Source of the DNA: Trypanosoma brucei gambiense DAL972 | Lineage: Eukaryota > Euglenozoa > Kinetoplastea > Trypanosomatida > Trypanosomatidae | DNA: 64,000 nt | Direction: 5' to 3' | NCBI RefSeq assembly: GCF_000210295.1 | Contig: NC_026744.1 | Span: forward strand, 1,860,001-1,924,000 | Shown: positions 40,489-50,938 of the stretch, piece by piece | Layout of the letters: every line of letters begins with the position of its first letter | Numbering within the stretch: the stretch's first letter is position 1 | Translations under genes and position numbers: made by a program | Notes under the pieces: model-generated | Database searches by the model: none | Seen by the model: the letters and a program-made list of their open reading frames with translations, nothing else | What the model was told of the DNA's origin: nothing

Positions 40489-40978
40489 GCGGAGTACGTC
40501 TCTGGTCTTCCTTTCTTCTATGGCGTTATCAGTGCGGCGTTTTCCCGCTTACACTCAAGTGTTTCGGAATTCGAGTTTTGGGGGTAAAATTTATTCAATA
40601 CCACCCTTGCTCCCTTATTGGAAGAACAGCTCCTTATGTTGAGGGACTCTTCAACCTCTTTAGTTGGCTCGTCTCTAGAGTTAACCACGGGCGCTCTGAT
40701 AATGGAAACGAGAAAAGACATGGGGGAAGCATGGGCTACAGTGAGGGCCTACCACATATTTATTCAAACTTTAGTCAAGTGGACAATACGAGTGTACCGT
40801 AGAGAAAGAGAATGGACCACTGGAGGGAAAACGGTCCTACGCCACTCCGAATTTATACTGTTTACTCGGCACGTATATGCAAACGACAGTGACGGCACTG
40901 TGCAGGTACCAATTACAGTGCGCATCCACATCCACATCTACACACAAGCACAAACACAAACGCACACGACACTACACC
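40489..40978. other. intergenic region between mitochondrial repeat protein and LRR gene
   Basis: About 490 bases with no supportable gene. The 174-aa plus-strand frame at 40618-41142 runs antisense into the neighbouring gene, and I treat it as a shadow. Confidence 0.55.
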
Positions 40979-42958
40979 CTAGTCGTCTTCGTCTCCATCC
41001 TCCTCCTCATCGCCCAAAACAGTGTCATCGCAGCTGTTATATTGCTTTTTGGTCGCGTCGAAATCAGAACCAGGCAATTCCACAAGGTGAACCATTGCCA
41101 TGCTCCTCACGTTACCCGTGGTGGCGGGAAGCACAACATTGAAGTAGCGCGGGAAACTCTGTACAAGGTAAAATAATCCACCATATCTCTTCCGCACCGC
41201 TTCTTGGGCTCCGCGAGGAAGATGCAGGATTATGTTTGAGCATGCCTTCGGGCCACGCTGTTGCAGGTATTCTGCTATAAGACGCACCAAGTCTTCTTCG
41301 GAGAAGTCCTGGCGGATGACACCCCGAGGGAGCGGTTGCCCTGGGCGGCTCACGCACCACTGCCCCGCAATCTGGTATTCAAAGTGCTGGAAATATTGTG
41401 GATAGTTATTGAAGAAGCTCCAAAACCTCCGCGGCAGGTAATTTAGTAGTTCCTCGGGGACACTCTTCTTTAAAAACGTTTTGAGTGGAACGTGACCCTT
41501 CTTGGGCAGGTAGCGGTGGAGCTCACGCGCTAGGTTGTCGGGGTCATGAAAGGGATTAGCTGGGTCATTTCGAAATGCGATACGACGCCTCAGGGAACGA
41601 ATCTTCTTTTTATTCCTTTCCTGTATAGCGATTTCGAGCTGCTCCTCCAGTGACAAATGCTCCTTGTCGAGGCGGTCTTTGAAGCGCCGCCGCATCACCA
41701 CATCACCGTTCGCGCTGAGAGAAAACACAGCGGCGTGGAAACTAAAGAACTTCATGAGTGAACCATAGTAGAGCTCTACCTCTTCCCTGACAGAAGCAGG
41801 TATAGACTTCTCAATGTGGCTGATATCTACCTGTCCTTCCTGCGGCACAAGACGTAGAATATAGTTGCAGCTTTTGGGAGTTGGCGTTGTTTCGCACTCA
41901 AGGGAATCGTACCCTGGTGGGCGTAACAGCACCGAACCGCCATCGCGATCGACGGCAAATGCAAACACATGTTGCATCTGCGCAAAATAAATGATGGCAG
42001 CTGGCCCCTTGAAGGGTAGTAAAGACACTACTTCATACCCAGTGCGCTCGAGGAGGATGCGGAGTGGCATCCACCGCCCCGTAACCCCACCGAAGGCGGT
42101 AATGAACGGCTGCAGCAACTTTGGATCTGGTTTGTATGCGGCAAACCGCTCCTCCGCCACTTCACATCCATCAAGTGGGAACTTAGCGTACCCTCCGTAA
42201 AGCCTGATATACTTGCGCCCATGTACAGACACCACCTCGGAGGCACGGTGCTTGAAGTACATCTCAATGTGCTCTTCCGTGTAGCCTGGCATTTGCCCAA
42301 GCACGTCGTCCAGTGGAACAAAGAATGGAGGAATATGAGTGACGAAGCTGCTTAAGGCAAGAACCGCCCCACTTCCCGTTGCCTTCGGGACAGGCAGTGT
42401 AGACGTCGTCACATTGAAGTCCGGGGGTGGTGGTGGGTACTTCCTTAGGCCAACGTCATAATAAAAGTCCACAGGCTGGATTTCGTTCACCCCCTCCACC
42501 ACCAACCGGCCTGCTGGTTGCACGAAATAACCTCCTTCGATATCTGGAGGGGAAACCTTGCTGCTGTTGCTTTTTACCTCTTCCTCTTTCCTTTCTGGCG
42601 TTTCAGTTTCCTGTGGCGGAGTGCCTTTGTAAAACCGGAGACCACTTCTATCCAGGCAAATACCAAGTCCTTTTGCCTTTGATAGTGCGGCTGCCAGTGT
42701 CTTGTGGGGACGCACGTGCTGACGACGGCTCTCGAGAGACAAGTCGTTGTACAGAGACCCGACGGACATCCACGTCCCGTCTGGTATGCGGTCCAAAATC
42801 TCTTGTAACTCACACACGAGTGCGGGATGAACTGTGTCAATCGTGGAGGAGTTGTCAGTATTGCTGCACCACCGCCTTTCCACCGGGGTACGGAAGGGCG
42901 GCACCGCAAGACCAGCTCTGAGGCATCTGATGGACTGTGCAAAGAAGTGGCACAGCAT
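40979..42958 (-). CDS. probable mitochondrial protein with repeated winged-helix-like modules
   Basis: A 659-aa protein I cannot name. The N-terminus (MLCHFFAQSIRCLRAGLAVPPFRTPVERRW) is a strong mitochondrial-leader type. The body holds several related modules of about 80 residues, each with a helix-rich start and the pattern 'p..L...Lp......l...y..l..ff..yp..F.v': IPDGTWMSVGSLYNDL, PFFVPLDDVLGQMPGYTEEHIEMYFKHR, RWMPLRILLERT, HVPLKTFLKKSVPEELLNYLPRRFWSFF and an ending with LPRGAQEAVRKRYGGLFYLVQSFPRYFNVV. This fits repeated winged-helix-like RNA- or protein-binding modules. The last 25 residues are acidic. Trypanosomatid mitochondria use many lineage-specific RNA-processing and ribosome factors, and this is a candidate. 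I prefer the ATG at 42958 because the 15-residue upstream extension would weaken the leader. Confidence 0.85.
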   Translation of the reverse strand: MLCHFFAQSIRCLRAGLAVPPFRTPVERRWCSNTDNSSTIDTVHPALVCELQEILDRIPDGTWMSVGSLYNDLSLESRRQHVRPHKTLAAALSKAKGLGICLDRSGLRFYKGTPPQETETPERKEEEVKSNSSKVSPPDIEGGYFVQPAGRLVVEGVNEIQPVDFYYDVGLRKYPPPPPDFNVTTSTLPVPKATGSGAVLALSSFVTHIPPFFVPLDDVLGQMPGYTEEHIEMYFKHRASEVVSVHGRKYIRLYGGYAKFPLDGCEVAEERFAAYKPDPKLLQPFITAFGGVTGRWMPLRILLERTGYEVVSLLPFKGPAAIIYFAQMQHVFAFAVDRDGGSVLLRPPGYDSLECETTPTPKSCNYILRLVPQEGQVDISHIEKSIPASVREEVELYYGSLMKFFSFHAAVFSLSANGDVVMRRRFKDRLDKEHLSLEEQLEIAIQERNKKKIRSLRRRIAFRNDPANPFHDPDNLARELHRYLPKKGHVPLKTFLKKSVPEELLNYLPRRFWSFFNNYPQYFQHFEYQIAGQWCVSRPGQPLPRGVIRQDFSEEDLVRLIAEYLQQRGPKACSNIILHLPRGAQEAVRKRYGGLFYLVQSFPRYFNVVLPATTGNVRSMAMVHLVELPGSDFDATKKQYNSCDDTVLGDEEEDGDEDD

Positions 42959-43453
42959 TTCAACCGAGATGTGCTTTTTCGTGTGTGTGATAAAGTGAGT
43001 CAAGGGCTCAGTGGTGTAACTTATCGTCAGTTCCGGGAGTGCGATCGTGATCTATGTATTTTAGCAGCCGCAACTCATGTGGTAGTTTGCAACGCTTACC
43101 CTTGTGCTCAAAAACGCGAACTCACTTCCTCGAAGAGTTGGAGGACCCCTACTCACGTTCCCACAACACTGATCCGCCGCTGCTAAACAGGGGTAAACTA
43201 AATAGTTCGTGGTGAGGAAAACAAAGTATCCCTCCCCCCTTTCACCCCTCATGTTGTTGCAAACGATAGAAAACAGATGAACGAAAGCGGTAAGTGGAAG
43301 CAAGAAAAGATGGGTGCAGGGAAGGGACATGGTAAGCTACGCTTCTTTTCTGTAGTGGGACAAGGTGAGTCCAAACCGATAACCCGAGATATTTTTCGCC
43401 GCGTTAAACACTCACAGGTATATGTATTATGCTTTCTTAGGCCTCTTGCAACT
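42959..43453. other. intergenic region between RCC1-repeat gene and mitochondrial protein
   Basis: About 500 bases with no supportable gene. The purine-rich plus strand near 43285-43330 is a pyrimidine-rich sense tract, possibly the splicing signal of the mitochondrial protein gene. Confidence 0.5.
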
Positions 43454-45136
43454 CTAACAAAGTGTTGCGGGGTCGACATTTTTCCACTTCCGCCACGGCC
43501 CGTTGGCAAACGTGTTAACGATAAAGGAGCTAACCTCCAAAACAAAGAGAGAATGCCTCACCCCACAAAGGGTGTCATTAACTCGCTCAACTTTCCACCT
43601 GACCGTTAGGTCCACACCGGAAACTCCGGCAGGGCACATCAGCACGCTCCCGGTGCGGAGGATGACGGTGGGAAGAATTAAGGAATCTTTCGTCTTCCCT
43701 GCACCTAGCTGGCCATGCATGTTATCACCGAACCCAACTACCGTAGTATTGTCCAGTTGAATGAGAAAATGCTCCCGCCCCACAATATTATGAACACAGT
43801 TCACAGGTTCGGCATCCGATGGTAATGGTAGTGGCACCCATGTTTTTGAAAATGAGTCTTCCTCACCCAAACCAATCAAACCACTGCCCATAACTTCGAT
43901 CTCCGTTAGCAGTTGCGGAGCTTTATGGTAGCGGAACATTATCTCGTTCCCTGCGTGAAGGGTGACGGCTTCAGCCTCCTCACGTGGAACTGATGAGGCG
44001 TCATCCTCCACCTCGTTGCAGTAGTAGCAACCCCAATGAAAGGTCCGAACGTGGTCTGTGTCACAACTACCATCTCCCGGTGCGGACTTGCACCTCACGG
44101 TTACGGCGGAATGCAGATGCATTGCTTGGAGATCAACCACCTCGAGGGAGCCTGTGCCCGCTTGGGTGCTCAAACATTCAAGTAAGACCGGAAGTCCAAC
44201 AGGTTGGAACCTCTCTGACGAAAACGCAGCCCGCCTCTGCTTCTTTGGTTTCCACTGCCTTTCCTTATCATCAATACAAGCAGATGCTTCTGTTTCCATA
44301 GGATCCACCCCCTGGGTTTTGCGCGCCGCATTTTGCAAAGCAGATTGCATCGTCTTGGCTTTTGCCTGCAAAATGGACCACATATCACCATCATAGCCAA
44401 GCTCACCAAAATCCCCCTTTCCAGCGGCCAGAACAAGCAAGGGGTGGCTACGATGCTGTGCAACACTATCATCAGCTTCGCCAGTTGCCAGCGTTGCGTC
44501 GCGCAGGGCCAGCAGCGTGTGGTGAGTGCCACAGCTAACGTGAGTTAGCTGACCCCTTTTTAATAAACCATAAGCACCAGCAGCATCCCCACGACCGCCG
44601 CATTGGTCAGCGGCGTTGCTGGCATCACCATTCACCTGAAGGGCAGATAACACGAGGGTAAAAGAAAAAAGGCCATCATCACATGGCAAACCCAGCTGGC
44701 CATCCTCATTTTTGCCGCAGGCATACAAACCATCTTCCGTCCATGCAAAAGTGTGATATGCGCCACAAACGATATCCTTTGTATTCTTTCCATCGAAGAA
44801 GGGGATGCGTGTGGGGACTGACACGCACGCCGGCGAGCCGCGGCCCATGCCAAGCTGTCCATTCTCGTTGAGACCCCAGCCGTACACTCCCTCAGTCGTG
44901 ATGACAAAATTGTGATAACCACCGACACGTACCGTTCGGATGTTTCCCAATGGTCGACCATCGCTGTCAGCACTTCCCAGGAAAAAAGGAATTAGAACGA
45001 CCTTGTACTGCGTATCGCTGATGCCAATGCCCAGCCTTCCGTCGTTACCGCATCCGCAGACGGCAATGACAGTACTGGTTGCTGTTTCGGTGGGTTCCGG
45101 TGTATTTTCTGTGACACAAGAAACGCGTTCTTCCAT
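43454..45136 (-). CDS. RCC1-repeat (beta-propeller) protein
   Basis: A 560-aa protein with RCC1-type blades: AVCGCGNDGRLGIGI, RTVRVGGYHNFVITTEGVYGWGLNENGQLGMG, DIVCGAYHTFAWTEDGLYACGKNEDGQLGL, a repeat with THVSCGTHHTLLAL, GKGDFGELGYDG, and VVGFGDNMHGQLGAG followed by DTLCGVRHSLFVL. That is enough for a seven-bladed propeller, with a long insertion (about 260-400) in the middle. Such propellers serve as Ran exchange factors (RCC1 itself) or as scaffolds; the insertion and weak conservation argue against calling it RCC1. The upstream in-frame ATG at 45250 would add 38 unlikely residues (His/Thr/Leu-rich), so I choose 45136, MEERVSCVTENTPE. Confidence 0.9.
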   Translation of the reverse strand: MEERVSCVTENTPEPTETATSTVIAVCGCGNDGRLGIGISDTQYKVVLIPFFLGSADSDGRPLGNIRTVRVGGYHNFVITTEGVYGWGLNENGQLGMGRGSPACVSVPTRIPFFDGKNTKDIVCGAYHTFAWTEDGLYACGKNEDGQLGLPCDDGLFSFTLVLSALQVNGDASNAADQCGGRGDAAGAYGLLKRGQLTHVSCGTHHTLLALRDATLATGEADDSVAQHRSHPLLVLAAGKGDFGELGYDGDMWSILQAKAKTMQSALQNAARKTQGVDPMETEASACIDDKERQWKPKKQRRAAFSSERFQPVGLPVLLECLSTQAGTGSLEVVDLQAMHLHSAVTVRCKSAPGDGSCDTDHVRTFHWGCYYCNEVEDDASSVPREEAEAVTLHAGNEIMFRYHKAPQLLTEIEVMGSGLIGLGEEDSFSKTWVPLPLPSDAEPVNCVHNIVGREHFLIQLDNTTVVGFGDNMHGQLGAGKTKDSLILPTVILRTGSVLMCPAGVSGVDLTVRWKVERVNDTLCGVRHSLFVLEVSSFIVNTFANGPWRKWKNVDPATLC

Positions 45137-45658
45137 TCTTTTATATATGTGTTGATTTGTTAATGCAGAGGCCTGAGGTAAACTAGTGTGTGTGTGCAGT
45201 GGGGGAAGTAGATGATGAACAGTATATCGTGATGCGAATGAATATAACAATACTGATTGCGATTATGCAAACTCTACCGTTCATCCGCATAATGAACTGT
45301 TACCCAGAGGTACGAGCACAGAATTTACGTTTATTCGCGATATGCATACCGATATGCATTTTCTTGTTACCTTTTTTTTAAAAAAAATAAGATAGGCGCG
45401 TGCGCGTGCATGACATCCGGATGCAGGTTGCACAAGGACATATCCCTCGACGTCCCGCTTCGAGAGGACCCTTCTGCACTGGTGGTGCCTCGTATCCTTC
45501 ACGCGTACCAGTTAATTAACGTGAGCTTCATTTGGTCACTATTTGATTATTCAGCCGGCCTCCAACTATACTGCGACTTTTATACTCCTCCGCCGTGAGA
45601 GCTATGAACCCCTATATTCCCTCCTCATATTCATCCAATCACTGATGCTTCATACAGT
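45137..45658. other. intergenic region between BOP1 and RCC1-repeat gene
   Basis: About 520 bases. A T8-A8 palindrome occurs near 45372-45388. No gene is recognised. Confidence 0.55.
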
Positions 45659-48004
45659 TTATTCCGTCCATGCTGATACAACACCATCTTCGGTTGAGGT
45701 GAATATCCATGGAAGCGTTGGATGCCAGGCGACGGAGTAGACAGCCCTGCGATGCTTCAGAATCTTTACCGGAACCAGAAGTGCGTTCTTATTGTAATCA
45801 TCGTATACCATGCCGTGGAACACATGCACCTGCCCATCTGCCGCACCCGATGCAAACAACGGATAGGCATTTGTATTCGTATGGAAAGCCACTGCGTTGA
45901 CGACGCCCTTGTGCGATCGCATGCGCTTGTAAGGCTTGTCCGAGAAGTCGCAATCATACCATTGCGTGTGGCTCGTCGTGTCGCCAACTAAGAAGTTATC
46001 ACCTTCAGTGTGGATAGAAAGGCACGTAGTGATGCCTCCCGGCGCCTTGTATCTGCGTTGCAATTTGTGCGCGAGAAGATTGTACATTCGCACAGAGTTT
46101 GTTGTCGAAAGGAAGAAGAGCGGCTCACGTGGATGGAACTTGCAGTCTGTAACCACCTCAGAGAACTTGCGAAATGGGCAGAAAACCTTTCGTTTAGATA
46201 ATTGTAGCATCACAGTTTGACGGTACTTGACGTGGTCCTTCGGACACAGGGCACAGAGGTAGTCACCACGGGCGTGGAAGGTAAAGCGCTTCACCTTCGC
46301 ATGCAGGGCAATCTTCAAAACAATGCCAGCGCGGCGTTCCTTTGCTGAGGCGTCGAAAAATTCGGCACGTTTGTCTCGTTCCTCCACATCGTGCAGGTCT
46401 TGTAGGATAGAATGGGCCGTCTCATCCTTGTCAAGTGCTGCCTGAGTGATGCCACCACCCCCAAGAGACACTTCGCCACCAACAACTTGTTCAACCTCGG
46501 TATTGTTAACTGCGGTGCCAGGGGCCCGAAGGTGTCGTAGTGTATTCTCATTTACCAGTTCGTGTGCAGCAAACCTCGGTACAATAAACACGAGACTGTA
46601 TTCCACTGCCACTGCCAATATATTTAGTGTCTTTACGGGACAGAACTCTACTTGCTGCACAGGTGCACCCATATCGTATCGCTTCATCAGTCGCCCAGTC
46701 ATTACCTCGTAGACACGCACTAAATGGTCATCGCAGGCAGTTGCCAGATATTGGCCGTTAGGGTTGACTGCAACGCTGCGCACCGTCGCGGTATGGCCTT
46801 TATACTGGAAGGACAACCTCTCGGGATATGGCCGAAGATCCCTTGGGTCTGGAAGCTCAGGCAGTAACTTGGAGGGATCCACCACAAGTCGAGTACGTTG
46901 CGCTCGCGGAAAGAACGCAAGATCGAGACATCGCTGGTACCGATCTTGTATAGTGTGATTATAAAAGGGCACATGCCGTAGGGCATCAAAGGCGCGCGGA
47001 AGGAAGTGCTCTTTCTTGTCAATTGCGCGCAGCCGGGCAAAGCGTTCCTTCGCCCTCTCACTTGGGAGGTACTCAGGCGGCGGCCGGTAACTTTCATATG
47101 TACCAGGTGGTGCGGCTTTGGGTTTCGGAACGCGGTTATGATATTTGAAGTGAGTGTGCGTGTCCATAACCACTTTCCCATCATCCCAAAGTATTGTTGT
47201 TTCACTTTCTGTTTCATCTTTGGGTTTGTTCTCCTTCTCTTTGTCTTCCTTCATCATGCGACGTACCATCTTGGCAATAGTTTTCATATCACGATCGGAC
47301 GGAAGGAACTTCCTCTTCGACGGTCCGGCGCTTCGAGCCAGTGGGTGGTTGAGTGGATCAAATTCAACCGTGTCGACCGCAACGTCCTCGTACATGTTGT
47401 AGTTCGGATTGGGCGTACGATTCCGTTGGAGGTTAAATATCATTTGTAGGTCTGCGTTGCTCAGTACCTTTTTCTCATCGTGCAGGGCGTCGTAAATGGT
47501 GCGCATAGCGTTCGGGTCATCTGTTGCTTCCAACAAACGTTCCAACGCCGACCGTTCACTCTTCATCAACTTGCGACCTTCAACGTCATACCCGTAGTGG
47601 GCTTCGTCTTTATACCACTCAAGAGGAATGTCGCCTACACGATTGAGTGTGGCTTCATCTTCGCTACTATCCGACTCATCCAACTTCTGAGTTGCGCCGA
47701 TGCGAATAACATCACAGTCGGGACCCCCTTGTGGTTCAACCAACTCCTGGGCGTCAGGAAAGAGAAACACTTCATCATCGCTCTCCCTATCGCTCCATAT
47801 CAACTCATCCCGCAGATCCGTGGCGTTTGTCTGAGAGCTTGTCAACACTTCATCGCCGTTGCCTCCCTCTCCAGGAGACGGTGGCGGCGTGGTGGACAGG
47901 TCTGGCTTTTGTTTACCTGAATCATCGACGGCTCTGGGTGATGGTGAGGGCGTCTTGTGTACTCTGCTCGTGACCCGAGACGTGGGCTCACGCTTCTTGA
48001 CCAT
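45659..48004 (-). CDS. BOP1: ribosome biogenesis protein BOP1/ERB1
   Basis: A 781-aa protein of the BOP1/Erb1 family, which with PES1/Nop7 and WDR12/Ytm1 forms the complex needed for 5.8S/25S-28S rRNA processing in the nucleolus. The N-terminal 100 residues are acidic. The BOP1NT domain (about 125-400) opens with IPLEWYKDEAHYGYDVEGRKLMKSERSALERLL and continues through LRHVPFYNHTIQDRYQRCLDLAFFPR and LPELPDPRDLRPYPERLSFQYKGHTATVRSVAV. A C-terminal WD40 propeller follows, with repeats at YLATACDDHLVRVYEV, FHPREPLFFLSTTNSVRMYN and SVAWHPTLPWIFTSTEDGVVSAWTE. Length and order are as in yeast and human proteins. The first possible codon of the frame (48010) is GTG, so I start at the ATG of MVKKREPT, 48004. 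Confidence 0.95.
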   Translation of the reverse strand: MVKKREPTSRVTSRVHKTPSPSPRAVDDSGKQKPDLSTTPPPSPGEGGNGDEVLTSSQTNATDLRDELIWSDRESDDEVFLFPDAQELVEPQGGPDCDVIRIGATQKLDESDSSEDEATLNRVGDIPLEWYKDEAHYGYDVEGRKLMKSERSALERLLEATDDPNAMRTIYDALHDEKKVLSNADLQMIFNLQRNRTPNPNYNMYEDVAVDTVEFDPLNHPLARSAGPSKRKFLPSDRDMKTIAKMVRRMMKEDKEKENKPKDETESETTILWDDGKVVMDTHTHFKYHNRVPKPKAAPPGTYESYRPPPEYLPSERAKERFARLRAIDKKEHFLPRAFDALRHVPFYNHTIQDRYQRCLDLAFFPRAQRTRLVVDPSKLLPELPDPRDLRPYPERLSFQYKGHTATVRSVAVNPNGQYLATACDDHLVRVYEVMTGRLMKRYDMGAPVQQVEFCPVKTLNILAVAVEYSLVFIVPRFAAHELVNENTLRHLRAPGTAVNNTEVEQVVGGEVSLGGGGITQAALDKDETAHSILQDLHDVEERDKRAEFFDASAKERRAGIVLKIALHAKVKRFTFHARGDYLCALCPKDHVKYRQTVMLQLSKRKVFCPFRKFSEVVTDCKFHPREPLFFLSTTNSVRMYNLLAHKLQRRYKAPGGITTCLSIHTEGDNFLVGDTTSHTQWYDCDFSDKPYKRMRSHKGVVNAVAFHTNTNAYPLFASGAADGQVHVFHGMVYDDYNKNALLVPVKILKHRRAVYSVAWHPTLPWIFTSTEDGVVSAWTE

Positions 48005-48372
48005 CGACACTAGCTGTTGAAGAGTACAAAATGATAGCGGAAGAATTAAAGAACAGTTATTTGGATGGACTCGGGAAGGGATTCACGCGCTCATTTACAC
48101 ACAACGTTCGCAACATGAAAGGAATGATAACTTTAGATGTGTGATCAAGAACGACTTTCCGCATGTCATTCGCAAGCAAACAGTTAATAAGCGGCTTTAA
48201 TTTCAAGACTTCTTCTATCTTCCAATATAAAAAGGCGCATACTAATGCACACACATAGACGTTGTTTAAAGCAATCAGACATTTACGCAGATCCAGTTTT
48301 CTATAATAAGTTGTACACCTGCTTCCATCGCACAAGTGGGGAAAAAGAAAGGATAGTCTAAGAAACGTACTT
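48005..48372. other. intergenic region upstream of BOP1
   Basis: About 370 bases. A plus-strand purine run near 48034-48052 followed by CT at 48014-48015 gives a sense pyrimidine tract and AG close to the BOP1 start, a plausible trans-splice site. Confidence 0.5.
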
Positions 48373-49536
48373 TCATGATCCGCGTGAAGTTGAACTCGAT
48401 TGTCCACGGGTTCGCATGCCCTCCTGGGGGCACTCCTGCATCCTAATCTTGAGTTGCTCGGACTCGGAAAGGAATCGTCGAAAGGGCCCACGAAGGAACG
48501 CCATTGCCATTTCGTGCACTTCTTCTGTACAAGACCTGGTTTCACACCTTCCGTTACTATCGTGCCCCCCTTTGCTCGACAGGGCAAGTTGCCGACGAAG
48601 CGCATCATTCTCTTCTCTGAGAGAGCGATTGAGGGCCTTTTGAGTTCTCAGTTGCTCTTCCATTCTCGCGAGTCCGGACACGGCACTTCTCACGGCACTT
48701 TTTACCTCCGAAACTGAAAGCCCATCCAGTGCTTCCGCTACGCCCCTCCCGGACGCTTTCTCTAAAACCTCACCAACTGCCTCAGACCGTCCGTTAGAAA
48801 CCAACCACCGTTGACCACCACTACTTTTCGAGTGTGAAGAAGCCGTAATAACGCCAGCAACGTTTGAGGTCATCTCTGCTTGCACGAGGCTGCGTGTCAG
48901 TTCACCAATACGGTGCTTCTGCAACGAGATTACCCCGTGGAGTCGTTTTATCTCCTCTTCAGCAATAGCTACCTCCCTTTCACGCATCTCAGCCCGACAC
49001 CGAAATTCTCGCACTTCCTTTTCTCTATCCAAAAGGCAGCGTTGTAGCCTTCGAGCCCAATCACGTTTAGCGGTCGACTCACTACTGGTGATGCCACTTC
49101 CATTGCTAAATGCGCTAACCGTCAACCGTTTGCCGTAACGGTTCTCCTTCGGTGTAAAGCTAATTGCATCAACGGATGTGGATCGCGAGGGAGTTGCTCC
49201 CGCACCCTGATTTTCCCTTGCGTCGGGCGATGACGATCCATGCCAAAAATCGACACCCTCTGGGGGTGAAGTTGAGCTCGAACCCAGAACGTGAAGTACG
49301 TGCGCGTTATGCAGGCGACTCTCTCCACTTGTTGGTGTGCGTGTCTTTTCCCTTACCGGCGGCGAAGTGGTGTCTAATTTCTGTGGTTTCACAGTTCGAT
49401 ACGACTGCTGCCTTTGCCCGCTGCATGGTCGTGACCCCGTAGTGGAGAGGGAAGAGGCGAGCAGTGTTGAAACGGAGGGGTCTTCCGGGAGTTGACGGTT
49501 CATTGCAGCGCCGTTAGGCGAAGTGGCAACGGCCAT
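48373..49536 (-). CDS. coiled-coil protein, unknown function
   Basis: A 387-aa protein with no recognised domain. The first 150 residues are Ser-, Thr- and Pro-rich and probably disordered. A coiled coil starts near 160 (ARRLQRCLLDREKEVREFRCRAEMREREVAIAEEEIKRLHGVISLQKHRIGELTRSL) and a second lies at about 290-330 (MEEQLRTQKALNRSLREENDALRRQLAL). The C-terminus (GPFRRFLSESEQLKIRMQE) is basic and helical. This pattern is common among cytoskeletal or basal-body proteins, but nothing specific can be claimed. The frame's first codon (49539) is GTG; the following ATG at 49536 gives MAVATSPNG and is taken as the start. Confidence 0.85.
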   Translation of the reverse strand: MAVATSPNGAAMNRQLPEDPSVSTLLASSLSTTGSRPCSGQRQQSYRTVKPQKLDTTSPPVREKTRTPTSGESRLHNAHVLHVLGSSSTSPPEGVDFWHGSSSPDARENQGAGATPSRSTSVDAISFTPKENRYGKRLTVSAFSNGSGITSSESTAKRDWARRLQRCLLDREKEVREFRCRAEMREREVAIAEEEIKRLHGVISLQKHRIGELTRSLVQAEMTSNVAGVITASSHSKSSGGQRWLVSNGRSEAVGEVLEKASGRGVAEALDGLSVSEVKSAVRSAVSGLARMEEQLRTQKALNRSLREENDALRRQLALSSKGGHDSNGRCETRSCTEEVHEMAMAFLRGPFRRFLSESEQLKIRMQECPQEGMRTRGQSSSTSRGS

Positions 49537-50938
49537 CACTAATGCCTAAACGCGTAGGCGCGAAAAGGCAAGAAAAGTAACTAAGAACTTCAATGTGAAC
49601 AAAAAATACATATACGTGTATGCAAGAGAGTGAATGGACGTATGTGAGAGCGAGTATGTAGATGGACGTTCCATGCCAAGCAGACAGTGACTCCGCAAGG
49701 CGATATTGGTAATGAAACAGAGCAAGTCACAGGTGTCAAAGCTCTTTTTTATCATCAGGCCGCGCGACAAGGCGACAGCGGCAGCACCGTTATCGGCAGA
49801 GAGAAAAGGCCGAGGACGCAAAGTAAAACGGAGGAAAGGCGTAGGCAGTGAAGGAAATGGGGTACAAAGCACTGGAGAAATGATTCAGTAGAACCAGCAG
49901 CACTTACAAAACCAAATGTGACTCCTTCCCCTTGGCGTATTACTTATCGTTTGGGTGAGCTGAAATAAGAAAGAACCCTCTTTGGGTAATTAAAACTCCC
50001 TCTTAGTCAGCAGCCCCCTCCTCCTCTCCCTGTGTGTGTGTGTTTGTGGGGGATGAGAAACATCAAACTATCATAACTGTCCAGTAATTACAGGGTACAC
50101 AACGGCCAAACAAAAAAAAAAACATCTATCAACGACCCACTTCCCTCCCCACTGCTGCGCTTACTGCTAATGCTGTAGTAAGCATATTTCAAACAGGTGT
50201 TCTTTACACTTCATCGTGTCGGTTATTTAAGTATAAGAGTATACAGATACAACTACTCACGTGTGTGGAGGGCAAACACGCAAATAAATGTGTGCTTCTT
50301 AGTGAAGAAACAACAACAACAACAACAAAAACAGCAACCTCACCTTCGACTGCGGGAAAGCTTTCTTGGTTCCCACAAGGACCGCTGCCCAGCCATCCTC
50401 CTTTTTAAAAGGAAGAAAAACCTACTTTCTTTTCCTTATTTGTTTCAGTTTGTCGATTTGTATTCCCTTCCCCCCTCCCGCCTTCCCATGACGGTTACAT
50501 TACATATATTACACATCTTTCTCTGTATTCACCTTCTCCTTTTTCATCGTTTCCCCTTAACTCCTGCTCTCTCTCTCTATATATATATCCCTCTCTTCTC
50601 ATCCCCTGGCCCGTGCATACTTTTGCACGGCTGGGAGAATTTCCCCTTTCATAGTCGGTGTCCCTCGCCCAATTCGCCATCCTTACTTCCTCACCCATAG
50701 TTATTACCATCTCCGCTATTTCCCTATTCACATAGGTAAGGCACTTTCCCCTGACTACGGACGCTTACAGGTAAGACAAAAAAAACCAAAGTCAAAGTGT
50801 GGTGTGCGTATAAACAAAAAAATAATAATAATAATTGGGAAACGAGCGGTTAAGATCCACGAGACGAAATGTAGCAGAAGTGGCACTGTGTAAACGCACA
50901 GATACACGTGTAGAAGAGCAACAAAAGCACTATGGCTC
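49537..50938. other. 1.4 kb intergenic region with simple repeats
   Basis: No supportable gene between the TTLL gene and the coiled-coil gene. It holds a CAA run near 50308-50328, a CT run followed by AT (50567-50588), a T-A-rich segment near 50817-50835 and a plus-strand A-tract near 50113-50124. The 167-aa plus-strand frame at 50197-50700 derives largely from these simple and pyrimidine-rich sequences. Confidence 0.6.
50567..50588. repeat. (CT)n-(AT)n microsatellite
   Basis: A CT run of about 12 bases passes into an AT run of about 10 bases; spacer DNA. Confidence 0.85.

Noticed and set aside
40618..41142. 174-aa plus-strand frame
   Set aside because: Overlaps the 3' end of the mitochondrial repeat gene antisense and includes translated CA repeats; no domain.
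50197..50700. 167-aa plus-strand frame
   Set aside because: Derived from CAA, CT and pyrimidine-rich spacer; Leu/Ser/Pro-rich with no motif.
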